Assembly (NCBI GenBank): GCA_043747595.1
Contig: JAYTOX010000005.1
Span: forward strand, 1-53,384
DNA length: 53,384 nt
Direction: 5' to 3'
Source: JADKIH01 sp043747595
GTDB lineage: Bacteria; Bacteroidota; Bacteroidia; AKYH767-A; 2013-40CM-41-45
Shown: one piece after another, positions 16,570 through 24,271 of the stretch
Position numbering within the stretch: position 1 is the stretch's first letter
Layout of the letters: each line of letters begins with the position of its first letter
Translations under genes and position numbers: made by a program
Notes under the pieces: model-generated
The model's input: the letters and a program-made list of their open reading frames with translations, nothing else
Database searches by the model: none
Told to the model about the DNA's origin: nothing

Positions 16570-16902
16570 TTAAATAGAATCATCTTTAGTGATTTGGGCA
16601 GTTGCAGTCGCTAATGAGAAATCTGAATCAAAGTGAGCAAGCAATATTTCAATAAAACGACCATGGTATATTCCATAAATCAATTTCGACACATTTGCAT
16701 TCTCTGGTTTAATAATTCCAAATTTCAGCTTACCTTCAACAACGATAGGCCGAAGCCAAGCTTTATTTTTCCATTGATCAGGAGAATGAGTAAAGTCACC
16801 ATCACTATCATAAGACCACGTTTCAACTTTTTTATCATCAATTGCTTTCTTAATATAGTTAAGCAATGCTTGGGGTCGTGTAGTTTCTATAATTAGCGCC
16901 AT
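16570..16902 (-). CDS. Small hypothetical protein, 110 aa, first gene of the operon
   Basis: ATG at 16902. The N-terminus reads as a strand-helix unit (LIIETTRPQALLNYIKKAID), then a Trp/Asp-rich middle (VETWSYDSDGDFTHSPDQWK) and a beta/alpha end (LRPIVVEGKLKFGIIKPENA; IYGIYHGRFIEILLAHFD). Globular and soluble; no family recognised. It opens the operon and faces the divergent ATPase gene across 227 bp, so the promoter of the TIR/caspase operon should lie just upstream. Sensor or self-control roles are possible, without evidence. Confidence 0.6.
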   Translation of the reverse strand: MALIIETTRPQALLNYIKKAIDDKKVETWSYDSDGDFTHSPDQWKNKAWLRPIVVEGKLKFGIIKPENANVSKLIYGIYHGRFIEILLAHFDSDFSLATATAQITKDDSI

Positions 16903-17030
16903 ATTTTGATTTGTAAATAAATTGCAATACTTTTGAATATACTGTTCTCGAAATATTCTTTAATCGATTCAGTAAATATACAAATTAATTGTATATAGTA
17001 CAAATTTATCGCTCAAAAAGTGTATTTTAC

Positions 17031-17060
17031 TGCAATAAAATACCGTTTAATTGCAATAAA
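17031..17060. promoter_or_regulatory. Direct repeats in the divergent promoter region
   Basis: TGCAATAAA occurs at 17031-17039 and 17052-17060, 21 bp apart (two DNA turns), in the 227-bp gap between the TIR/caspase operon (start 16902) and the ATPase gene (start 17130). The spacing suits a protein dimer on one DNA face; a shared regulator is a guess. Confidence 0.35.
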
Positions 17061-17129
17061 TAGTAATTCTATAAGAACATTAGAAAAACCTAAAAATCAA
17101 TTAATTAACCGAAATAATACAGATACAAT

Positions 17130-18398
17130 ATGCTTATCAGTTTCACAGTAGGAAATTTTCTTTCGTTCAGAGAAAAAACAAAGTTTACAATGAAAGCTTC
17201 GTCTGTACGAGAGTATCGCGATACTCATACACAAAAAATTGACGAAGACGAATTTGTTTTAAAAAGCGCTGCGTTATACGGCCCCAATGCAAGTGGAAAG
17301 AGTAACTTGTTAAAATCAATTTTATTTTTTACGCGTTTTATCCGCACTTCAGCAGAATCAATGAAAGGAATTGAGGGCGTCCCTGATAATAGGTTTAAAT
17401 TAAGCACGTCAGCTCACAAGAGACCAAGCTATTTCATGATGGAATTCTATTTTGAAAAAAATATCTACAGATATGAATTTGAGTTTTCAAACAAGATTAT
17501 TATCTCTGAGAATTTATACCTAAAGAAAAAAGTAACTGAGCTTTTAATATTTAAAAGAGTCGAAGATTCAATTGAAATCAATCAGAAGTATGACGATGCA
17601 GAAAAAGCGATTCCTTTCACAAGACCTAATGCTTTGTTTTTATCGACAGCTGCGCTTCTAAATATTAAATGGGCTAAAGAACTAATCAAGGCATTTGAAA
17701 AGTTTCGCTATTTACACATTAGGTTCCTGAATTCAATGGCTATTGCAGAAGTCACTGGGAATTACTTTGACAATCATCGTTATAAAAAACAAATTGAAAA
17801 ACTTCTTGTTGGGAGTAATTTGGGTTTCGAAAAAATTTCAACTGAAACAATAAACATTAAACCAGCGACAACGGATTCAAATATCCTCTCTCATCACAAA
17901 ACATTATTTGGAGAAAATAAATTTAAAGTAATATTTACAATGCATAATCAATTGGATGACAAAGGAAATATTAAATCGCAAATTCCGTTTGAGTTAGATG
18001 AAGAATCGGATGGGACTAGAAAGTACTTTTCATTAATTGGCCCTATTGTCGAAGCGTTGGCAGAAGGCATGGTGCTCATTGTTGACGAATTTACGTCTCA
18101 TCTTCATCCGATCTTAGCAGAACAATTAATAAAATTATTCCATAATAAAAAAATGAATAAAGGAAATGGACAACTTATTATTGCTACTCACAATACTTAT
18201 TTACTGAATGAAGATCTTTACAGGAAAGATCAAATTTACTTTACAGAAAAAGACAAGTTTTATAGTACAAAACTCAAAAACCTAAATGAGTTTAAAGACA
18301 TTCGCCAAAATACTAATTTCGAAAAGCGATATATTCACGATAGGGAGTTGCTTGAATTGCCGAAATTGACTTTCAGCGAAAACGATTTTTGGTCTTAA
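17130..18398 (+). CDS. COG1106/AAA15-type ATPase (RloA/AriA-like)
   Basis: 422 aa, ATG at 17130. ABC-type ATPase: strand start MLISFTVGNFLSFREKTKF, Walker A YGPNASGKSN (residues 51-58), signature-like DEESDGTRKYFSL, Walker B MVLIVDEFTSHLHP, H-loop IATHNTYLL. This group includes the ATPases of RloAB, PARIS and other anti-phage systems, which normally pair with a nuclease or RloB/TOPRIM partner. Here no second gene follows on the plus strand, so it looks alone, unless it works with the divergent TIR/caspase operon. The C-terminus (ENDFWS) is slightly different from the usual ending but full length. A defence role is inferred from family and neighbours. Confidence 0.8.
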   Translation: MLISFTVGNFLSFREKTKFTMKASSVREYRDTHTQKIDEDEFVLKSAALYGPNASGKSNLLKSILFFTRFIRTSAESMKGIEGVPDNRFKLSTSAHKRPSYFMMEFYFEKNIYRYEFEFSNKIIISENLYLKKKVTELLIFKRVEDSIEINQKYDDAEKAIPFTRPNALFLSTAALLNIKWAKELIKAFEKFRYLHIRFLNSMAIAEVTGNYFDNHRYKKQIEKLLVGSNLGFEKISTETINIKPATTDSNILSHHKTLFGENKFKVIFTMHNQLDDKGNIKSQIPFELDEESDGTRKYFSLIGPIVEALAEGMVLIVDEFTSHLHPILAEQLIKLFHNKKMNKGNGQLIIATHNTYLLNEDLYRKDQIYFTEKDKFYSTKLKNLNEFKDIRQNTNFEKRYIHDRELLELPKLTFSENDFWS

Positions 18399-18591
18399 GA
18401 AAATCAATCCTTTTACTTCCTCATTATTACTAACAATAATTGACATTGGTTGGTATATCCTTAGTTTTGATTCATGAATAATAGACAAGTTGGCAATAAA
18501 ATATTATTCAATTTAGCAGACCAAAGCTAAGTTACTCCTATTGCCACTGTAATAGAGATATTCATTAAATATTAAACCCATAGCAACAAAT

Positions 18592-19995
18592 TTATTTTTG
18601 AGCACAAATAAAAATTTCTGTCTTACCGGTTGATATAATAGCGTTTTTAAATCCATAATCAACCAATTTGCTCCAAATTTTCCTAGCGAATTCGGGTGGC
18701 CTGTGCTTTGAAAAGCTCTCTGTTCTATTATCGTAGAGTCCTTGGATTTCAAATAATTCTTTCGAATTTGGTTTTTTGGGTGTTAAGTATCCGTTAGAAA
18801 CAGAAATTATTGCAATTCCACCTGGCTTTAATATTCTATAGCAATCGGCGAGGGCTAACTTGTAATCAACCCCGCTACTATGTATGGAACGAAGATTTAA
18901 ATATATATCATAATTTAAGTGCTGTAAGGGACTTTCCTCCATATCGCCTTTGGTAAAGATAATGTCCTTATATAACTTTTTCCCTTTTTTAATGGCTTGT
19001 TCCGACAAATCAAGAACCTCTAAATGATAGTTGTTTTTGTCATCCTTAGAAAATATCTCCTTCAACTCTTGTCCACAATTGGAAGCGATGCCTATTACGT
19101 TGATTGTTTCCTTTTTGTTTTTATCGAATTCGAAACGTTGAAGTATATTCCAGATTTCTGAATGCCAGTTTTTGTATTTACTCCGTAAATCTATTTGATA
19201 ATTGTAGTTCCCATATTTAAAATCAAATGCATATTCTCTGGCATTTTTTGCAATAGTTAAAAGTGGTGTATGACTCGTAGAAAGTGCCTTCCATAGTGAA
19301 TAATTTTCAATAAATGTTATTCCTCTTTTGTATATAGCAAAATTTTGATTATTACCTTGCATAAAATCATTAATAATATCAGATATACTTAATTCGTACC
19401 AATTTTTTTTGTTACGTCGCAATTTTGTTTCTTCCTGACTATCTAAAGTGGTTTTTGCTTTAATCATACCAGATTCTTGCTCTACTTTTTTTAATAAAAT
19501 ATTGACTTGGTAATTAAGATCAGTAAAAAATTGTTCTTTTAAATCATTCTCGTCTTTAATTTCTTTAAAACTTCCAAAAGCCGTCAACTTGTTTTTAAAA
19601 AGTCTAAGTTTTTGAACTTGAGAATCTCCAGATTCTGACAGCGTTAGATTTTGATTCATAAAATAAATGAAGTATGGCTTTCCTGCTTTAATAACTATTT
19701 CAATTTCTTCGAGTGTCCCACTTTGATGGTTGTCTGTCTTGGTGCCAATTCTTTTTCCAAACATTGCAAATAGTATATCACAACTTACAACAATTTGATC
19801 ATTAATTAAATCTTGCGATTTTTTTCTGCTATCTATATTTAAATTTTTCTTCCATTCCTTTATTTCAACTATAACGTTCTTTTCTTCTCCACTACTCTGG
19901 TTCCAGCGATCACAGGTTTCTTCAATAATTTTCTTTTGTTGCTCAACATCTTTGGGCGATGACAGAACCAGATTAAAGCAGTATGGCGTTCTCAC
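18592..19995 (-). CDS. DUF4062-like (TIR-like) domain fused to a SAM methyltransferase
   Basis: 467 aa, ATG at 19995. The N-terminal ~165 residues (NLVLSSPKDVEQQKKIIEET, SCDILFAMFGKRIGT, SGTLEEIEIVIKAGKPYFIY) match the DUF4062-type Rossmann domain found at the front of many bacterial NLR-like and conflict proteins. A ~110-residue linker follows. Residues ~300-467 are a class I methyltransferase: NVIGIASNCGQELKEIF (SAM loop, degenerate: the usual GxGxG is IASNCG), LEVLDLSE (acidic end of strand 2), FTKGDMEESPL, YRILKPGGIAIISVSNGYL. No DNA-methyltransferase (D/N)PPY motif, so small-molecule or protein substrates are likelier. Isolated minus-strand gene next to the ATPase and an IS. The combination is one I do not know as a named system. 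Confidence 0.7.
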   Translation of the reverse strand: MRTPYCFNLVLSSPKDVEQQKKIIEETCDRWNQSSGEEKNVIVEIKEWKKNLNIDSRKKSQDLINDQIVVSCDILFAMFGKRIGTKTDNHQSGTLEEIEIVIKAGKPYFIYFMNQNLTLSESGDSQVQKLRLFKNKLTAFGSFKEIKDENDLKEQFFTDLNYQVNILLKKVEQESGMIKAKTTLDSQEETKLRRNKKNWYELSISDIINDFMQGNNQNFAIYKRGITFIENYSLWKALSTSHTPLLTIAKNAREYAFDFKYGNYNYQIDLRSKYKNWHSEIWNILQRFEFDKNKKETINVIGIASNCGQELKEIFSKDDKNNYHLEVLDLSEQAIKKGKKLYKDIIFTKGDMEESPLQHLNYDIYLNLRSIHSSGVDYKLALADCYRILKPGGIAIISVSNGYLTPKKPNSKELFEIQGLYDNRTESFSKHRPPEFARKIWSKLVDYGFKNAIISTGKTEIFICAQK

Positions 19996-20244
19996 GAGTT
20001 ATGTTTAAGTTTATATCTACCTTAAATCCGCAAGCAGCCATGTTGTTATTTAAAAATTTATTTTGCATGAGTAAAATTATCTTTTTGGAGTACTATTCAG
20101 CTACATTTTTATTGAAATATCTGTTTTTATGCAAAAGGATATTTCTGTTTCCGTTTTTCTTACATAAGATTGTTCTTTTTAGATTCATCTGCATGCAAAT
20201 AACGTATCTAAAGCCTTTGCAGGTGACAACAGAACATACCTATC

Positions 20245-21660
20245 CCATAAGCTTAAATTTAAGAGCGTTTTAAAACGCTAATTTAAAAGTAAGTGATAGG
20301 GTTTTCCGGTAAATAATTTGAGTGTCTTTTGTCCTCCCTTCTTAATCCATTTGAAGGGTACTACTACAAAACGGAATATGAATTTTTTGAGTCTGAAATT
20401 GGATTTTACGAAAGAAACTTTTTGCGAAATTTTTTCTAAAATAATCAAATAGAAATTTCTGCACATTGCCATCAGCATCATATAGACTGTGTTTTCGTGC
20501 AAAAACGAAAAGGGTAAATTTTTCCATCCAAAATCATTATTCATCTCATCAAATATTTTTTCACCGGCTCCTCTTTGGTTGTAATATTCGATAATTTCTT
20601 TGTTGGAAGAATCTATGTCATCGGTTGCTATTGCACGGTAGGTGAAGTCATCGTTGAAAAAAACGGTGGTCTGTCCAGTGTTGTTCTTTTCACGGCTCAC
20701 TACATATCGGTACGTTTTTTCTTCTCCAAAAGGAGCGTAATCAATACTGCAAACCTCAACATCAAACAATCCTATCGTTACTGTTTCCCATTGTTTTACT
20801 TCTCTAATTTGATTAGCTAATTCATCGCAACGCTGCGCTCTGATATAAAATCTTTTACTGTTGGCGGCTACTGTTGTTACAATTTCTTTGGTGAATGAGC
20901 CACAATCCATGCGGCTTCTGTCTATTCCAATGTTTTTGCTTTTAAGTAAATCGTAGGCTGCCTGAAGCGTTTCAGCTTGTTTAAATTTTACATTACTGTT
21001 TCCATTTCTGTTTTCAAAATATACAATGTGTTTGCCGATGGTAGCTACTCCGGGAAAATAACCATGTTTCATTTTATAGCCTTTTTTGGAGTCGTATTTT
21101 TCGGTAGCGATAAATTGATTGTCAAAATCAAAATCATAAAACTGATTGGGTTTTAATCTTTCTGAATCTGCCAACATCTCTAAATTCATAGCATTAAGCG
21201 CAACGTGTTTGCTAAATTCATTTACTGAATTGGATTTGCTAAGGTGAATTTCTTTGTCAAGAGACAATTGTTTTTGAAGTCGCAAAATTGTGTCGGGCGA
21301 GCATACATTGAGATTTTCAATTTGCAGTAATTCCTCTTTTAAGTTAGTATGAATATCCTCTGCACAATCGCCTCCGGCAAAAGTGATTGTCCACAAATTT
21401 TTTATCGCATCGCTAAAGCTATACTTCGCAAGTAACGAGCGTTTGCCAAGATGTTTTGTAATTAATTCGGGAAGTTTGAGTTTGTCAAATTCCGCTGAAA
21501 TAAAATTTAATCCACCAAAAGATTTGATGTTGGCTGTAGAAGTAGTAATTTTCATCCGCTAAAATGTTTCACCAAAACAGGTGAAAATAATTGAAAGGGG
21601 AAAGTCTTTAAAGCATTGGTTTTATTGACTTTTCACTTTCTTTTAAACAAAGGCTTGCGG
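20245..21660 (-). mobile_element. IS1380-like insertion sequence
   Basis: It contains a full IS1380-type transposase. Possible terminal repeats are CCATAAGCTT (20245-20254) and AGGCTTGCGG (21651-21660, inverted), matching at 7 of 10 positions. I could not find a target-site duplication, so the ends are tentative. A small hairpin (AGCGTTTTAAAACGCT, near 20265-20280) sits at the left side. Confidence 0.65.
20278..21555 (-). CDS. IS1380-family transposase
   Basis: 425 aa, ATG at 21555, near the usual length. DDE fold: first D in NQFYDFDFDNQF, second D in GIDRSRMDCGSF, and the IS1380 Y-x2-R-x3-E motif in YYNQRGAGEKIFDEMN. The C-terminal part is basic and hydrophobic. No frameshift or stop, so the element may still be active. 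Flanked by a defence-type gene (18592-19995) and the RadC-like gene. Confidence 0.92.
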   Translation of the reverse strand: MKITTSTANIKSFGGLNFISAEFDKLKLPELITKHLGKRSLLAKYSFSDAIKNLWTITFAGGDCAEDIHTNLKEELLQIENLNVCSPDTILRLQKQLSLDKEIHLSKSNSVNEFSKHVALNAMNLEMLADSERLKPNQFYDFDFDNQFIATEKYDSKKGYKMKHGYFPGVATIGKHIVYFENRNGNSNVKFKQAETLQAAYDLLKSKNIGIDRSRMDCGSFTKEIVTTVAANSKRFYIRAQRCDELANQIREVKQWETVTIGLFDVEVCSIDYAPFGEEKTYRYVVSREKNNTGQTTVFFNDDFTYRAIATDDIDSSNKEIIEYYNQRGAGEKIFDEMNNDFGWKNLPFSFLHENTVYMMLMAMCRNFYLIILEKISQKVSFVKSNFRLKKFIFRFVVVPFKWIKKGGQKTLKLFTGKPYHLLLN

Positions 21661-22018
21661 ATTTAAGGATCTATATTAAATTCGAGAAAATTAGCTAAAT
21701 ATTAAAGGTTGGAATATAATAATAACCAAAAACAGTACGACTTATTTAAATTTCTACGTAGCTTATATTTGTCTGCAAATATATCAATATTTGAAAACCA
21801 ATTTGATAATAAATGACTGTCTGCATTTTCAGTCTATATCAACCGCAAAAAAGCACCTCCATTTCAGGATGATTGAACGGAAAGTTCAATCCCCGTCCCG
21901 GATTCAAAAAGCTTTCTCGGCATATCCTCATTGACAAAAATCAATTCCGGTATTCCAATCTTCTTTTTGAATTCCTTCAATGTAGTTGCAAGTGGGGCGT
22001 ATTCTAAACGTCCGAAAA
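21661..22018. other. Gene-free stretch between the IS and the RadC-like gene
   Basis: No complete gene. AT-rich until ~21840, then distinctly higher GC. A 56-codon open frame without a start codon reads leftward from ~22027 to 21867; it may be the end of a gene cut by past rearrangement, but it is too short to call. Confidence 0.4.
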
Positions 22019-22477
22019 ATGCAGACAAATCTCCTTACTTCAAAACTTGCCGAAATCAAAGTCACCTACTCGTTTAAGGTTAAGTATTCTGATCGAGTCA
22101 AAATTACTTCCAGTCAAGATGCCGTTGGTCTCTTGCGAACAATTTGGAGTCATGAACTTGAATTACGTGAAGAATGCTACATACTACTACTCAACAGAGC
22201 AAATCACGTCCTAGGCTGGTACAGAGCCTCACAAGGTGGTATTTCAGGAACAGTCATCGATCCGAAGCTTGTCTTTGGGATAGCTCTCAAGTGCAATGCC
22301 TGTGGTGTCATTCTTGCCCACAACCACCCCTCCGGCAATACGCAACCAAGTGCAGCCGATATAAAACTTACGAAACAACTTGTCGAAGGTGGAAGGCTAC
22401 TTGAAATATCAGTACTCGATCATGTGATCGTAACAACTGAAAGTCATCATTCGTTCGCTGATGAAGGACAACTCTAA
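22019..22477 (+). CDS. RadC-like JAB/MPN-domain protein
   Basis: 152 aa from the ATG at 22019 (MQTNLLTSKLAEIKV), which is the typical start of short Bacteroidota RadC-like proteins; the longer frame from 21986 adds 11 unlikely residues. JAMM metal site: HNHPSGNTQPSAADIKLTKQ and the preceding acidic/hydrophobic strand. It lacks the helix-hairpin-helix part of chromosomal RadC. Such short forms are common in integrative and conjugative elements, with unknown function despite the DNA-repair label. Followed directly by two strong hairpins. Confidence 0.85.
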   Translation: MQTNLLTSKLAEIKVTYSFKVKYSDRVKITSSQDAVGLLRTIWSHELELREECYILLLNRANHVLGWYRASQGGISGTVIDPKLVFGIALKCNACGVILAHNHPSGNTQPSAADIKLTKQLVEGGRLLEISVLDHVIVTTESHHSFADEGQL

Positions 22478-22515
22478 GGCTAACCCAGAAATTCTCACTC
22501 ACCAAAACGCATATA

Positions 22516-22585
22516 GCAAGATAGCGTGTGGACGGTCAACTTTCGTTTTCCGCCACACGCTATCTTGCGGGGAACACATTTCCCC
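22516..22585. promoter_or_regulatory. Long inverted repeat and second hairpin after the RadC-like gene
   Basis: GCAAGATAGCGTGTGG (22516-22531) and CCACACGCTATCTTGC (22553-22568) are a perfect 16-bp inverted repeat with a 21-nt loop, extendable by CGG/CCG. It is followed at once by GGGGAA-CACAT-TTCCCC (22569-22585). No T-run follows, and the GC is high for this region. An origin of transfer, single-strand origin or recombination site is possible; simple termination is less likely. The rest of 22478-22798 shows no gene. Confidence 0.55.
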
Positions 22586-22798
22586 GAACCCCTTTGAAAG
22601 TATTAATTCAAGAGTAGAATTATCAAGTTAGATCTTCGCAACTGATTAAATCAATGGAATGAATTTCTACAAAAAGAAAAGCAGCAAAATAGTTGCAAGT
22701 GCTTTTATTGCGACCAAACCCTTCTCCTCCTTTTTACTCAAGAATAATTTGAAAGCAGGGTTTTATTGGTCTTCAATTATTATCATTCAATTTTCCAA

Positions 22799-24271
22799 TC
22801 ACCCCCTACGCACAAACTTCCGTTGAATCTTTTTATTTTCTGTGGTGATTGAAACATAGTACACCCCACTTACTAACGCTGAAACATTAAAATGCAAATA
22901 TTCATTCTTGATGATATCGAAATCGAGTTGCACTGGCTGACCAAAGGAATTATAAATCGCTACTGACTTCACTTTGTCTTTTCCTATTGTCACATATAAA
23001 TCTGTTGACGCTGGATTTGGAAAGGTCAAATAGTCTTCGCTTGCAGAGCTTACTGTTGAAATGTTTGTCGGCAAACTATCACATACTGTGCTGCCCTCCG
23101 CTCCCAAGAAATAATTGGGAAAGTTCGGCATTGTTGCATTGTTGAAACCGGGTAATGGAATACAATGTTGACAGAAATTGCATGCCATGCCGGCGCTGTC
23201 GGGATAATTAATTACGTGCAAAACCGTGACACCATTGGGCGCATTCACATAGATCTTTCCATCTGGTGCAAGGCCCATGAGGTAAAAATTGGCCGGAAAA
23301 CCATGGGTGGTAGTGCCATCATAAACTCCAACAGTAATGCGTGAGCTATCCACATTGGCTGCCTGTAAATCAAATTGATAAATGTATGAGTTGCTAGACA
23401 AGTACAAATACCGGCCACTGGGAGAAAAGGCTGCACCGGTAGCCTGTGCGGAATCGTTGATTGCAATGTGAATCTGATTACTGAATGTTCCTGCGCACCG
23501 GTCAAAGTCCCATATATCTAAATCATCAAACGTTTCGTAATAAGCGTACTTGCTGCCGTCTGGTGAAAATAAATTTTGACCGGGGCTAACCGTGCGGTAG
23601 GTAACCATATCTTCTAGCCAAGGCCCTAGAATGCCGTTCGGGGTGATAAGGAGTTTATACATTAGCGTGGAATTCATTTTGTGGGCAAACACCCACCAAT
23701 CCCTACCATTAGCATGTTTACAAGCCGTGAGCCGACCCGGAACCAGACTATCACTGATCACCACCTGGTTTTTTTGTGTTACTGCACCTAATCCATTGTT
23801 CAACGACATATCAATAACGCTGTAATATAAAAACAATGTTGTAGCTGAAATGGTAATATCTTCTGTGTCATGAAACAAATAATACTTCATGCTGTCGTCA
23901 GGAAATTGGATCACTAGATTTGCTTGAGGTAAATACAACCCAAAGGAAACATTTGAATTTGTGTAAGGTGAGGGGTTCAGTCCATTGCCATTTTGCATGG
24001 TATCATTTAGAGAATTGGCAATATAAATACCATTCGAATAGAACAATATTTCGTTGTTTCGGTTGCTGATCATTCCAATAGTAGGCCCAAAACTAATTGA
24101 CCTTGGCACAACAGAAATTGAAAGACTCCCTGAAGAAAAATCAAGTTCCATTGATTGAAAATACCCCGAACAACAACTATGCCCAAGTAGCCATTTTTTA
24201 TCTATCCCTGTGTTTTGGCCAAATACGTTTTGGCTGAGTAATAATAGAAGTACATAGAAGTTTGCTTTCAT
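22799..24271 (-). CDS. T9SS surface protein, beta-propeller-like, partner of the giant protein
   Basis: 490 aa, ATG at 24271. Signal peptide at residues 1-18 (MKANFYVLLLLLSQNVFG), then a conserved start with WLLGHSCC, a beta-rich body with blade-like repeats (ITACRHANGRDWW-type motif seen here as LTACKHANGRDWWVFAHK; DGSKYAYYETFDDLDIWDFD; SPSGRYLYLSSNSYIYQFD) and a C-terminal T9SS type A sorting domain (FPNPASTDLYVTIGKDKVKS to the end). Its ATG overlaps the stop of the 2563-aa gene by one base (TAATG), so the two are translationally coupled. Paralogue of the proteins at 44960-46447 and 46722-48209. Surface-exposed; ligand unknown. Confidence 0.85.
   Translation of the reverse strand: MKANFYVLLLLLSQNVFGQNTGIDKKWLLGHSCCSGYFQSMELDFSSGSLSISVVPRSISFGPTIGMISNRNNEILFYSNGIYIANSLNDTMQNGNGLNPSPYTNSNVSFGLYLPQANLVIQFPDDSMKYYLFHDTEDITISATTLFLYYSVIDMSLNNGLGAVTQKNQVVISDSLVPGRLTACKHANGRDWWVFAHKMNSTLMYKLLITPNGILGPWLEDMVTYRTVSPGQNLFSPDGSKYAYYETFDDLDIWDFDRCAGTFSNQIHIAINDSAQATGAAFSPSGRYLYLSSNSYIYQFDLQAANVDSSRITVGVYDGTTTHGFPANFYLMGLAPDGKIYVNAPNGVTVLHVINYPDSAGMACNFCQHCIPLPGFNNATMPNFPNYFLGAEGSTVCDSLPTNISTVSSASEDYLTFPNPASTDLYVTIGKDKVKSVAIYNSFGQPVQLDFDIIKNEYLHFNVSALVSGVYYVSITTENKKIQRKFVRRG

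Noticed and set aside
16288..16896. Plus-strand frames opposite the small genes of the TIR operon (75 and 87 codons)
   Set aside because: Antisense to better frames that fit the operon spacing; composition is untypical of proteins.
18399..18591. Possible partner gene for the COG1106 ATPase
   Set aside because: No plus-strand frame of useful length follows the ATPase; only short antisense frames.
20114..20145. GAAATATC ... GATATTTC inverted repeat left of the IS
   Set aside because: AT-rich 8-bp match of the sort expected by chance; no link to the IS ends.
21867..22034. 56-codon minus-strand frame overlapping the start of the RadC-like gene
   Set aside because: No start codon, bounded by stops, and overlaps a better-supported gene; at most a remnant.
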